Positions 1 to 8,135 of a stretch of 29,757 bases of DNA are shown in pieces. A program made the position numbers and the translations under genes. The stretch is from assembly GCA_035264885.1 (NCBI GenBank), contig DATFPK010000026.1, positions 1 through 29,757 on the forward strand, in the 5' to 3' direction. This stretch comes from DATFPK01 sp035264885 (GTDB lineage: Bacteria > Actinomycetota > Thermoleophilia > Solirubrobacterales > 70-9). The notes beneath the pieces were generated by a model. It worked only from the letters and a program-made list of their open reading frames with translations. It was not told the DNA's origin and made no database searches. Position 1 is the stretch's first letter. The number at the start of each line of letters is the position of its first letter.

Positions 1-1
1 T

Positions 2-1756
2 CCGGCGATGGCAACGCAGCGCTATGCAGCGCCCGGAACGGCGGGAAGCGGAACCGACTGCACGCAGACGTCACCGTGCAGCCTCGACTTCGCAGTGACG
101 CTGGCGAACAGCGGCGACGAGGTGATCGTGACGCCCGGCGCTGAGAATTACGTCCTGCCAGGCACGACCTCCATATCCGTCCCCGGCGGGGTCACGGTTC
201 ACGGCGCGGACGGCGAGCCACGGCCGACGGTGGTATCCAGCAGCTTCACCGCACCGCTGACGGCGGGGGGTCCCAATGTGGTGCTACGGCATCTCGCGCT
301 CGAGAACAGCACTTCCAACGCGGTCGAGATGCACCAGGGCATCGTCGTGAGGGACGTCATCGCGCACTCGACCGGCGGCGGATCGACTGCCTGCTTCTGG
401 GTCACCTCGGGCACTCTCACCGACAGCCTCTGCTGGGCGAGCAACGCGACGAACACGCGCGGGGCAGGTGCCAACGTGAGCGGCTTCACCGTCGCGGCGA
501 GACTGCGGAACGTAACGGCTATCGGGAACAACTACGGGCTCGAGTTCTCTGTCAACAACAGCGCCACCGCCTCCACCGTCGATGCCAAGAACGTGATCGC
601 GATGCAGGCCGCAGAGGGGCCCGGAACTGCGGACGTCTATGCGTCCGCTTCCGGCGCGGCGACGTCGATGACCGTGACCATGGACCACTCCAACTACGAC
701 ACCCGTCTTGAGGTGGGGACGTCGGGTGGAACAGCCAGCGTCACCGATCCGGGTACGAACCACAACCAGATAGACGCCCCGGTGTTCGTCGGCGCCACCG
801 GCGATTTTCATGAGGCCTCCAATTCACCGACGATCAACGCCGGCGCTGACGATCCCTTCATCGGGCCGGTGGATTTCGACGGCGACCAGCGCTTCCTCGG
901 GACCGCGCCGGACATCGGCGCAGACGAGTTCAACGCGGACCCGGTGGCCAACGACGACGTCGCGACCGTACCCGAGGATGAGCCCGACACCCCGCTCTCG
1001 GTGCTCGGCAACGACACCAACGACGGCGATCAGACGACGGTCGAGTCGACGACGGATCCGGCACACGGCACCGCATTCGTGGAGTCCGGCGGAGCCGATG
1101 TCCACTACCAGCCGGATCCCGACTACTGCGGCCCGGACTCGCTCACCTACACGCTCAACGGCGGCGATTCGGCGGTGGTGTCGATCACCGTCACCTGCGT
1201 GGACGACGACCCGGTGGCGGTCGGGGACTCGGTGACCGTCGCGGAGGACGCGGGTGCGACGGCGATCGACGTGCTCGCCAACGACACCGACATCGATGGC
1301 GGGCCCATGAGCGTCGGCTCGAAGAGCAGCCCGGCCCACGGCACGGCGACCATCACCGGCGGCGGGTCCGCGGTCAGCTATCAGCCCGCCGCCGACTACT
1401 GCGGCGCCGACTCCTTCACCTACACGCTGAACGGCGGCTCGACGGCTACCGTCACGATCAACGTCACCTGCGTTGACGATCCGATCGTCGACACCCTTGC
1501 CCCCGGCACGTCGCTGCGCAAGAAGCCGGCCAAGGTGACGCGCAAGCGCAAGGCGAAGTTCCGGTTCGCCTCCACCGAGGCCGGGTCCACCTTCCTCTGC
1601 AAGCTCGACCGCAAGCCCTACCGGCCGTGCCTCTCGCCGGCGACGTTCACCGTCAGGCCTGGGAAGCACCGGCTCAGGGTGAAGGCGGTCGACGCCGCCG
1701 GCAACGTCGACGCCACGCCGGCGAGCTACCGCTGGAAGGTCCTGCCGCCACCCTGA
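2..1756 (+). CDS. Secreted modular surface protein, beta-helix/choice-of-anchor Q type with two Ig-like repeats (5' truncated)
   Basis: The frame is open to the left edge. The first ATG (position 8) is followed directly by mature-looking sequence (RYAAPGTAGSGTDC), so the true start and a signal peptide probably lie outside the window. Counting from that ATG, residues 1-309 resemble a beta-helix 'probable extracellular repeat' protein and end in the signature SPTINAG...GTAPDIGADEF typical of choice-of-anchor Q proteins. Residues about 311-399 and 401-491 are two tandem copies of a cadherin/Big_9-like domain (VANDD..., LGNDT/LANDT, PAHGTA, DYCG.DS.TYTLNGG). Residues about 497-580 form a lysine/arginine-rich Ig-like tail (FLCKLD, GNVDATPASYRW) common in actinobacterial exoproteins. 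No LPXTG or membrane anchor is visible. Export and an adhesin or envelope role are inferred; no enzymatic motif was seen. Confidence 0.8.
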   Translation, partial: PAMATQRYAAPGTAGSGTDCTQTSPCSLDFAVTLANSGDEVIVTPGAENYVLPGTTSISVPGGVTVHGADGEPRPTVVSSSFTAPLTAGGPNVVLRHLALENSTSNAVEMHQGIVVRDVIAHSTGGGSTACFWVTSGTLTDSLCWASNATNTRGAGANVSGFTVAARLRNVTAIGNNYGLEFSVNNSATASTVDAKNVIAMQAAEGPGTADVYASASGAATSMTVTMDHSNYDTRLEVGTSGGTASVTDPGTNHNQIDAPVFVGATGDFHEASNSPTINAGADDPFIGPVDFDGDQRFLGTAPDIGADEFNADPVANDDVATVPEDEPDTPLSVLGNDTNDGDQTTVESTTDPAHGTAFVESGGADVHYQPDPDYCGPDSLTYTLNGGDSAVVSITVTCVDDDPVAVGDSVTVAEDAGATAIDVLANDTDIDGGPMSVGSKSSPAHGTATITGGGSAVSYQPAADYCGADSFTYTLNGGSTATVTINVTCVDDPIVDTLAPGTSLRKKPAKVTRKRKAKFRFASTEAGSTFLCKLDRKPYRPCLSPATFTVRPGKHRLRVKAVDAAGNVDATPASYRWKVLPPP

Positions 1757-1776
1757 GCCGCTCGGGCGGAGCCTTC

Positions 1777-1782
1777 TAGGCT
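1777..1782 (+). promoter_or_regulatory. Putative -10 box of menE
   Basis: TAGGCT fits the actinobacterial TAnnnT consensus and lies 9 nt before the TTG start of menE. No Shine-Dalgarno is visible between them, so the transcript would be leaderless or nearly so. No convincing -35 is seen. Confidence 0.35.
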
Positions 1783-1791
1783 TCGTCCCCC

Positions 1792-3120
1792 TTGAAGCTC
1801 GACAACTGGCTGGCCCAGAGAGCCCAGAGCGCGCCGGAGCGATGCGCGCTGATGGCGGATGGCTCCGAGGTCTCCTACGCGGAGCTCGAGGCCGAGGCGG
1901 CCTGGGTGGCACGGCGACTCGCCGCCTACGGCGTCCGCCGCGACGCCACGGTGGCCCTGACCACCAGGGCGGGGCGCGAGCAGGTCGTGCTGATCCACGC
2001 CCTGATGAAGCTCGGCGCGGTCGTCCTGCCGCTCAGCCCGCGCCTGACTCCGGCCGAGCGGGAGGCCGTGATCGCGGCCGAGCAGCCGGCCGTCGACCTC
2101 GACGACCCCGCGCGGCAGCTCACGCAGACCGAGGCAGACCTGCCGCTGCTCGGCGAGCACGACATGGACGACCTCCAGTGCCGGATCCTGACCAGCGGCT
2201 CGAGCGGCGCGCCGCGAGCCGTCGGCCTCACATACGGCAACCAGATGTGGAGTGCCGTCGGCTCCGCCTTCAACATCGGCGTCCTGCCGGAGGACCGCTG
2301 GCTCTGCTGCCTGCCGCTGAGCCACGTGGGCGGGCTCTCGATCGTCCTGCGATCCGTGATCTACGGGACGACGGCGGTCCTCCACGACGGCTTCGACACC
2401 GACCGGGTCGCGGCTGCGCTCGAGCAGGACCGGATCACGGTCGTCTCGCTGGTCTCGACGATGGTGCGGCGGCTGCTCGAGGCCGGCGCCGATCTCTCCG
2501 CCCCCCGGGTGATCCTCGTCGGCGGCGGCCCGGTGCCCCGCGACGCCCTCGAGGAGGCCCTGGAACGGGGCGCGACGATCGTCCAGACCTACGGCCTGAC
2601 CGAGGCGGCGTCCCAGGTCACGACGCTGGCCCCCGCCGAGGCTCGCCGCAAGCTCGGCTCGGCCGGCCGGCCGCTCCTGACCACGCACTTGCGGGTGCGG
2701 GACGGCGAGATCCTGGTCCAGGGCCCGACCGTCGCCCCGGGCTGCGCCGACGCCGACGGCTGGCTCCACACCGGCGACCTGGGCCGGATCGACGACGAAG
2801 GCTTCCTCTACGTCGAGGACCGTATGGACGACCTGATCGTGACCGGCGGCGAGAACGTCGTCCCCGCCGAGGTCGAGTCGGTCCTCGTCGGCCACCCCGA
2901 GGTCGTCGATGCGGCGGTCATCGGTCGCGAGGACCCGGAGTGGCAGCAGGCGGTCACTGCGGTGGTTGTCCTGCGCAGCGGCTCCGCCGCGACCGCCGAC
3001 GACCTCCGCCGCCACTGCGCGGGCACCCTGGCCCCGCACAAGGTCCCGAAACGGGTCGAGCTCGCCTCGGCCCTTCCGCGCACCCCGTCCGGCAAGCTGA
3101 TGCGCCGCGCTCTGCGCTGA
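1792..3120 (+). CDS. menE: o-Succinylbenzoate--CoA ligase (MenE)
   Basis: This adenylate-forming enzyme activates o-succinylbenzoate to its CoA thioester in menaquinone synthesis. The 442 residues are slightly short for the ANL superfamily, as usual for MenE. Visible motifs are the P-loop TSGSSGAPR (134-142), the MenE-like stretch CCLPLSHVGGLSI (172-184), TYGLTEA (266-272), LHTGDLG (about 325) and the C-terminal PRTPSGKLMRR with the catalytic Lys at 435. The start is taken as TTG at 1792 because the family-typical N-terminus (LDNWLAQRAQ) begins there; an ATG at 1852 would remove it. No other men gene is present. ilvC begins 35 nt downstream with its own -10-like box, so the two may or may not be cotranscribed. 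Confidence 0.87.
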   Translation: MKLDNWLAQRAQSAPERCALMADGSEVSYAELEAEAAWVARRLAAYGVRRDATVALTTRAGREQVVLIHALMKLGAVVLPLSPRLTPAEREAVIAAEQPAVDLDDPARQLTQTEADLPLLGEHDMDDLQCRILTSGSSGAPRAVGLTYGNQMWSAVGSAFNIGVLPEDRWLCCLPLSHVGGLSIVLRSVIYGTTAVLHDGFDTDRVAAALEQDRITVVSLVSTMVRRLLEAGADLSAPRVILVGGGPVPRDALEEALERGATIVQTYGLTEAASQVTTLAPAEARRKLGSAGRPLLTTHLRVRDGEILVQGPTVAPGCADADGWLHTGDLGRIDDEGFLYVEDRMDDLIVTGGENVVPAEVESVLVGHPEVVDAAVIGREDPEWQQAVTAVVVLRSGSAATADDLRRHCAGTLAPHKVPKRVELASALPRTPSGKLMRRALR

Positions 3121-3139
3121 CCCCGGCGAACGAGGGCGG

Positions 3140-3145
3140 TAGGAT
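3140..3145 (+). promoter_or_regulatory. Putative -10 box of ilvC
   Basis: TAGGAT lies 10 nt upstream of the ilvC ATG. A start 6-7 nt downstream of it would leave a 5' leader of only 3-4 nt. There is no Shine-Dalgarno near the ATG. Confidence 0.35.
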
Positions 3146-3155
3146 CGCCCGCCCG

Positions 3156-4157
3156 ATGGCGCAGGACATGCTCTACGACGCCGACGCCGACCTCTCGCTG
3201 CTCGACGGCAAAACGGTCGCGGTCCTCGGCTACGGCTCCCAGGGCCACGCCCATGCCCGGAACCTGAAGGACTCCGGCGCCGAGGTCGTGATCGGCCTGC
3301 GGAAGGGATCGTCCAGCCGCGAGCAGGCCGAAGCCGACGGCTTCGAGGTGCTGAGCGTCGCCGACGCGGCCAGCCGCGGCGACGTGGTCATGGTCCTGCT
3401 GCCCGACGAGAAGCAGGCGGAGGTCTGGGAGAGCGAGATCGCCGATGGGATCGGCGAGGGGAACCTCCTCATGTTCGCCCACGGCTTTGCGATCCACTTC
3501 GGCCAGATCGAGCCGCCGCCGGGCGTGGATGTGGGCATGGTCGCGCCGAAGGGCCCCGGTCACCTGGTCCGTCGCCAGTACGAGGACGGGGCGGGCGTCC
3601 CCTGCCTGATAGCGGTCCACCAGGACGAGAGCGGCAACGCCAGGGATCTCGTCCTCGCCTACGCCTCGGGGATCGGTGGCGGCCGTGCGGGGATCATCGA
3701 GACGACCTTCAAGGACGAGTGCGAGACCGACCTCTTCGGTGAGCAGTCCGTCCTCTGCGGCGGGGCGACGGAGCTCGTCCGCGCCGGGTTCGAGACCCTG
3801 GTCGAAGCCGGTTACGACCCGCGGCTCGCGTACTTCGAGTGCCTCCACGAGCTGAAGCTGATCGTCGACCTCATGTACGAGAAGGGGATCCAGGGGATGC
3901 GGTTCTCGATCTCCAACACCGCCGAGTACGGCGACATGACCCGCGGGCCCAAGGTGATCGGCGAGGAGACCCGCGCGGCGATGCGGCAGATCCTCGCCGA
4001 CATCCAGTCCGGTGACTTCGCCCGTGAGTGGATCGCCGAGAACCGGGCCGGTGGGGAGAACTTCAATCGGCTGCGCGACGAGGCGAAGGGGCATCAGGTC
4101 GAGCAGGTCGGCAAGGAGCTGCGCGACAAGATGCCCTGGATCAACCAAGAGTTCTAA
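3156..4157 (+). CDS. ilvC: Ketol-acid reductoisomerase, class I (IlvC)
   Basis: It converts acetolactate and acetohydroxybutyrate to the dihydroxyacids of the valine, leucine and isoleucine pathways using NADPH and Mg2+. The 333-residue length is typical of class I enzymes. The Rossmann motif GYGSQGHAHA is near residue 28, followed by the cofactor loop LRKGSSS, whose serines favour the NADPH phosphate. The catalytic segment APKGPGH and the metal-binding ETDLFGEQ and ECLHELK motifs are present. ATG 3156 is the only start giving a normal N-terminus. ilvB and ilvN, often directly upstream of ilvC, are absent here; menE is in their place. The stop lies 8 nt from the stop of the convergent cupin gene. 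Confidence 0.96.
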   Translation: MAQDMLYDADADLSLLDGKTVAVLGYGSQGHAHARNLKDSGAEVVIGLRKGSSSREQAEADGFEVLSVADAASRGDVVMVLLPDEKQAEVWESEIADGIGEGNLLMFAHGFAIHFGQIEPPPGVDVGMVAPKGPGHLVRRQYEDGAGVPCLIAVHQDESGNARDLVLAYASGIGGGRAGIIETTFKDECETDLFGEQSVLCGGATELVRAGFETLVEAGYDPRLAYFECLHELKLIVDLMYEKGIQGMRFSISNTAEYGDMTRGPKVIGEETRAAMRQILADIQSGDFAREWIAENRAGGENFNRLRDEAKGHQVEQVGKELRDKMPWINQEF

Positions 4158-4165
4158 GCGGGGGC

Positions 4166-4597
4166 TCAGGCGCCCGGCGGCGAATCCTCCCCGAAGCGGC
4201 TTTCCTCGCCCTCCGGCAGCTTGCCGTCCCGGCCCACGTAGCCGCCCTTGGCCCCGACGACCACGTAGACGGCGTCCTCGGAGTCGCTCGGGTTGCGAAC
4301 CCGCCGGACCGTCGACGCGTCGACCCTGGCCGCCGAACCCTCGGGCATCTCGTGTGCCGACCCGTCGCCGAACTCCATCTCGACCCGGCCGCGGTGGACG
4401 AAGTAGAGCTCCTGCTGCTCCTCGTGGAGGTGGCGCCCGGTCTCGTATCCGGGCGGGATCACGATCGCGTTGATCCCGAACTCGTCGACGCCCAGCCCCT
4501 TGCGGAGCTTGCGGAACCCGTATCCCTCGCCGAGGTCGTCGATGAGGGCGACGGCGTAACCGTCGCCCTCGACGACGCCGGGATATTCGTCAGCCAT
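4166..4597 (-). CDS. Small cupin-domain protein
   Basis: This 143-residue single cupin has the first metal motif as G....RHLHEEQQE..FVHRG: two His and a Glu in the usual spacing, around residues 55-76. In the second motif (MPEGSA...TVRRVRN) the usual fourth-ligand His is replaced, with Arg-Arg in the local context, so metal binding may be altered. The ATG at 4597 lies 2 nt after the stop of the upstream DUF4389 gene, so the two are probably translated together. The substrate is unknown; a sugar or small-acid binding or isomerase role would be a guess. The gene converges on ilvC with an 8-nt gap. Confidence 0.75.
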   Translation of the reverse strand: MADEYPGVVEGDGYAVALIDDLGEGYGFRKLRKGLGVDEFGINAIVIPPGYETGRHLHEEQQELYFVHRGRVEMEFGDGSAHEMPEGSAARVDASTVRRVRNPSDSEDAVYVVVGAKGGYVGRDGKLPEGEESRFGEDSPPGA

Positions 4598-4599
4598 GC

Positions 4600-5280
4600 C
4601 TACTCGGCCGGGCGCCGCTGCTGCTCGGTCGCCGGCTCGCCGGCGGGGGCGGGCGGCGCGGCGGAGCCGGCCAGGGCCGGCTGACCGGCCGAGCGAACGT
4701 CGCCGATCGAGGGCGCTTCGTCGCCGACCGGCGGGTAGATGTCGGTCAGGAGCAGGATGTAGGCGCCCACCCGGGTCTGCCACGCCGTCGTGAACAGCAG
4801 GGCGTTGTGGGCGCCCGCCGGCTGGTAGCCACGGAAGACGATCGTCAGCCAGCTGATGAAGATGCCACCGAGGTGGATGAAGTTGATCGCGTAGGCGACG
4901 AAGAACAGGGGGATCGCCAGGATCATCCGGAAGAACGCCTTCAGCCGGCTCTGCTTCTCGGGTCGCGGCGCGACCTGGACCCGGACGGGGTAGGTCGGAT
5001 CCGTCCCGGTCCCGAAGGGAGGGAACTCGTCGGTCAGCAGGCCGCCGAAGCTGTTCGCCCGGGCCGAATAGCGGAGCACCCCCGCGTTGAAGTTGTAGAG
5101 GCCCTGCGGGTACCGACCGGTGATCAGGATCGCGAACCAGGAGATCAGCACCGTGACCGCGAGGGCGATGAAGTAGACGTAGCCGACGATGATCCAGGGG
5201 ATCATCAGGATGAACCGGAAGAAGGTGCTCAGGCGGCTGGGCTCGCGCTTGTAGTCCGCCTCGTAGGTGATCGGATACAT
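4600..5280 (-). CDS. DUF4389-family membrane protein with internal duplication
   Basis: A 226-residue integral membrane protein that looks like the DUF4389 family; function unknown. Hydrophobic segments lie at about 20-54, 115-150 and 160-182. Residues 15-89 and 111-185 are two copies of one module: SRLSTFFRFILMIP matches SRLKAFFRMILAIP, ISWFAIL matches ISWLTIV, and LLTDEFPPF matches LLTDIYPPV, offset by 96 residues. Residues 186-226 are a Pro/Ala/Glu-rich, probably disordered tail. The start is supported by a Shine-Dalgarno (GGAGAGG) about 5 nt upstream on the minus strand. It heads a two-gene unit with the cupin. Confidence 0.8.
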   Translation of the reverse strand: MYPITYEADYKREPSRLSTFFRFILMIPWIIVGYVYFIALAVTVLISWFAILITGRYPQGLYNFNAGVLRYSARANSFGGLLTDEFPPFGTGTDPTYPVRVQVAPRPEKQSRLKAFFRMILAIPLFFVAYAINFIHLGGIFISWLTIVFRGYQPAGAHNALLFTTAWQTRVGAYILLLTDIYPPVGDEAPSIGDVRSAGQPALAGSAAPPAPAGEPATEQQRRPAE

Positions 5281-5343
5281 CTGATCCTCTCCAACTGGGA
5301 TGACAGGACGTGGACCGCGTTCTCACCCTAACCTGTCGCGCCG
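5281..5343. promoter_or_regulatory. Divergent promoter region, DUF4389 / serC
   Basis: These 63 nt separate divergent starts. For serC, TAACCT (5329-5334) lies 9 nt before the ATG with no Shine-Dalgarno. On the minus strand TAGGGT (5324-5329) would give a leader of roughly 35-40 nt containing the GGAGAGG ribosome site. The two candidate -10 boxes share position 5329. No clear -35 is seen for either. Confidence 0.35.
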
Positions 5344-6489
5344 ATGGCCACCGAGACCCTCAAGTCGAGCGAGATCCCGGCTTCCCTGCTGCCAACCGAC
5401 GGCCGTTTCGGCTGCGGCCCCTCGAAGGTGCGGCCCGAGGCACTCGAGGCGCTGGCCGAGCGCGCCGCCGTGATCGGAACCTCCCACCGACAGGCGCCGG
5501 TCCGCGACCTGGTCGCCGGGGTCCAGGCTGGGCTGGCCGAGCTCTTCGCGGCGCCCGAGGGGTACGAGGTGGCGCTCGGCAACGGGGGCACGACCGCCTT
5601 CTGGGACGCCGCCGCGGCCTGCCTGATCCGCGAGCGAGCGCTCCACCTCGCCTACGGCGAGTTCTCCTCGAAGTTCGCGAAGGCGGTCGCCGGCGCCCCG
5701 TTCCTGGCCGACCCCCTCGTGATCGAGGCGGAGGCTGGCGACGCGCCCGAGCCGGTCGCCGATCCGGCTGCCGACGCGTTCGCATGGGCCCACAACGAGA
5801 CCTCCACGGGGGTGATGGTCGACGTCGTCCGGCCGGATGACGCCGGCGACGCGCTCGTCCTGATCGACGCGACCTCGGGGGCCGGCGGGCTCCCGGTCGA
5901 CCTGGGCCAGGCCGACGCCTACTACTTCGCGCCCCAGAAGGCGTTCGGCGCCGACGGCGGCCTATGGATCGCCCTGCTCAGCCCGGCGGCGGTCGAGCGG
6001 ATCGGCGAGCTCGACGGCGCCGAGGGGCGCTGGCAGCCCGCCTTCCTTTCGCTGACGACGGCGCTCGAGAACTCGCGCAAGCACCAGACCTACAACACGC
6101 CGGCGATCGCGACCTTGATCCTCCTCGCCGACCAGGTCGAGTGGATGCTGGAGCAGGGAGGGCTCGACTGGTGCGTCGGCCGGACGAAGCGGTCATCCGA
6201 CCACCTCTATGGCTGGGCCGAGGACGCCGACCTCGCGACGCCGTTCGTCGCCGATCCCGGCAAGCGGTCGCTGGTGGTCGGCACCGTCGACTTCGCCGAT
6301 TCGATCGACGCGGCGGCGCTCGCCGCGGTGTTGCGGTCGAACGGGATCGTCGACGTCGAGCCCTACCGGAAGCTGGGCCGCAACCAGCTCCGGGTCGGCA
6401 TGTTCCCGGCGGTCGAGCCGGCCGACATCGAGGCGCTGACCGCCTCGATCGACTGGGTCGTCGAGAACGTCTCCGCGGTGACCCGGTGA
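5344..6489 (+). CDS. serC: Phosphoserine aminotransferase (SerC)
   Basis: A PLP-dependent class V aminotransferase converting 3-phosphohydroxypyruvate and glutamate to phosphoserine, the second step of serine synthesis. The 381 residues match the actinobacterial form. Diagnostic features are the N-terminal FGCGPSKVR, the GTSHR phosphate-binding segment, the GNGGTTAFWDA cofactor segment, and PQKAFGADGG with the PLP Lys at residue 199. The C-terminus (RVGMFPAVEPADI) is typical of the family. Its TGA overlaps the serA GTG in a GTGA junction, so the pair is translationally coupled. Confidence 0.93.
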   Translation: MATETLKSSEIPASLLPTDGRFGCGPSKVRPEALEALAERAAVIGTSHRQAPVRDLVAGVQAGLAELFAAPEGYEVALGNGGTTAFWDAAAACLIRERALHLAYGEFSSKFAKAVAGAPFLADPLVIEAEAGDAPEPVADPAADAFAWAHNETSTGVMVDVVRPDDAGDALVLIDATSGAGGLPVDLGQADAYYFAPQKAFGADGGLWIALLSPAAVERIGELDGAEGRWQPAFLSLTTALENSRKHQTYNTPAIATLILLADQVEWMLEQGGLDWCVGRTKRSSDHLYGWAEDADLATPFVADPGKRSLVVGTVDFADSIDAAALAAVLRSNGIVDVEPYRKLGRNQLRVGMFPAVEPADIEALTASIDWVVENVSAVTR

Positions 6490-8069
6490 GGGTCCTCGTC
6501 AAGGAGAAGATCGCCGACTCCGGCGTCGCGCTCCTCGAGCGCAACTTCGACGTCGACCTCGGCCTCGACATGCCGGTCGAGGAGCTGCCCGAGCGGATCG
6601 GCGAGTACGACGCGATCCTGATCCGCTCGGCCACCAAGCTGACCGCCGACCTGATCGACCGGGCCGATCGGCTGCGGGTGATCGGCCGGGCCGGCACCGG
6701 CGTCGACAACGTCGACATCGACGCCGCGACGAAGCGGGGCATCATCGTCGCCAACGCGCCGGAGTCGAACTCGGTGGCCGCCGCCGAGCACACGATGGCG
6801 CTGATCCTCGGCCTGCTACGGAACGTTCCGGCCGCCCACGCGTCGCTGGCGGCGGCGCGCTGGGACCGCTCCTCGTTCAAGGGCTCCGAGCTCTACGGCA
6901 AGACGCTGGGCGTGCTCGGGTTCGGGCGGATCGGGCAGCTCGTCGCCCGCCGTGCCCTGGCCTTCGACATGGAGGTCGTCGCCTTCGACAAGTTCGTGGC
7001 TGCCGAGCGGTTCCGCGAGCTCGGGGTGGAGGGTGTCGCCACGTCCGAGGAGCTCTACGAGCGCGCCGACGTCATCTCCCTCCACCTGCCGAAGACGCCG
7101 GAGACCGTCAACTGGATCGACGCCGACGCCCTGGTCCGGATGAAGGATGGGGTCCGGATCGTCAACTGCGCTCGAGGGGAGCTGATCGACCTCGACGCGC
7201 TGACCACGGCGCTCGAGTCGGGCAAGGTCGCGGGCGCGGCGCTCGACGTCTTTCCCGAGGAGCCGTTCACCGACCACCCGATCCTGAAGCGCGACGACGT
7301 GGTCGTCACGCCGCACCTGGGCGCCTCCACCGCCGAAGCGCAGGATCGGGCCGGCGTCGTCACCGCCGAACAGGTCACGGCGGCGCTGACCGGCGGCGTC
7401 GTGACCAACGCCGTGAACATCACCGCCGTCCGCCCCGAGGTGATGGAGGCGCTGGCGCCGTTCGTGCCGCTGTGCGAGAGGCTCGGCCGCCTCGCGCAGG
7501 GGCTGTTGCCCTCCGGGTCGGTTGATCGGGTGGGGATCGAGCTGCGGGGCCGGATCGCCGAGCATGACACGCGGCTCCTGGGGATCGCGGCTCTGGTGGG
7601 GATCCTGTCCGGCCACACCGAGGAGCCGGTGAATCTGGTCAACGCTCCCCACATGGCCGATGAGCGCGGCATCGAGCTGACCGAGACGAAGGACGCGCTG
7701 TCGGAGGACTTCACCGAGCTGGTCGTGATCCGCCTCGAGGCCGGCAACGAGTCGGTCGAGGTCGCCGGAACCGGCGTCGGGCCGCGCAACGAGCCCTACC
7801 TGGTCTCGGTCTGGGGAGAGAGCTTCTACCTGCCGTTCGCCGACCACATCACGGTCCTCCGCTACACCGATCAGCCGGGGATGATCGGCCGGGTCGGCAC
7901 CGCCTTCGGCGGGGAGGGGGTCAACATAGTGTCGGCGGCGGTGGGGGCTGAGTCCGGCGGGGATCTGGCCGTGATGGCGCTGACGACGGACGCGCCGGTG
8001 CGTCCCGAGACCGTCGGGAAGATCCTCGAGCTCGAGGGTTTCGCTGCCGGGCGCTCGGTCGACTTCTAG
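6486..8069 (+). CDS. serA: D-3-phosphoglycerate dehydrogenase, long form with ACT domain (SerA)
   Basis: It oxidises 3-phosphoglycerate to 3-phosphohydroxypyruvate, the committed step of serine synthesis. The 527 residues match the long mycobacterial-type enzyme. The catalytic domain spans about 1-315: RAGTGVDNVD substrate loop (68-77), GFGRIG nucleotide motif (145-150), Asp168 marking NAD preference, catalytic Arg230 (NCARGE), Glu in FPEEP and His277 (PHLGAST). It is followed by an intervening allosteric substrate-binding domain (about 320-440) and a C-terminal ACT domain (about 455-527) that in this family mediates serine feedback inhibition. GTG 6486 overlaps the serC stop by 4 nt and gives the normal N-terminus RVLVKEKI. 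Confidence 0.95.
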   Translation: MRVLVKEKIADSGVALLERNFDVDLGLDMPVEELPERIGEYDAILIRSATKLTADLIDRADRLRVIGRAGTGVDNVDIDAATKRGIIVANAPESNSVAAAEHTMALILGLLRNVPAAHASLAAARWDRSSFKGSELYGKTLGVLGFGRIGQLVARRALAFDMEVVAFDKFVAAERFRELGVEGVATSEELYERADVISLHLPKTPETVNWIDADALVRMKDGVRIVNCARGELIDLDALTTALESGKVAGAALDVFPEEPFTDHPILKRDDVVVTPHLGASTAEAQDRAGVVTAEQVTAALTGGVVTNAVNITAVRPEVMEALAPFVPLCERLGRLAQGLLPSGSVDRVGIELRGRIAEHDTRLLGIAALVGILSGHTEEPVNLVNAPHMADERGIELTETKDALSEDFTELVVIRLEAGNESVEVAGTGVGPRNEPYLVSVWGESFYLPFADHITVLRYTDQPGMIGRVGTAFGGEGVNIVSAAVGAESGGDLAVMALTTDAPVRPETVGKILELEGFAAGRSVDF

Positions 8070-8123
8070 GGCCGGGCGCTACTAGGCGCTGATGGTCGGG
8101 GCGGGCGCAGGGCGCCGGGCGCG

Positions 8124-8129
8124 TAGAGT
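8124..8129 (+). promoter_or_regulatory. Putative leaderless promoter -10 of the MDR gene
   Basis: TAGAGT sits exactly 6 nt upstream of ATG 8136, the spacing expected when transcription begins on the start codon. No Shine-Dalgarno is visible. The 66 nt between serA and this gene show nothing else. Confidence 0.5.
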
Positions 8130-8135
8130 CGGCCC

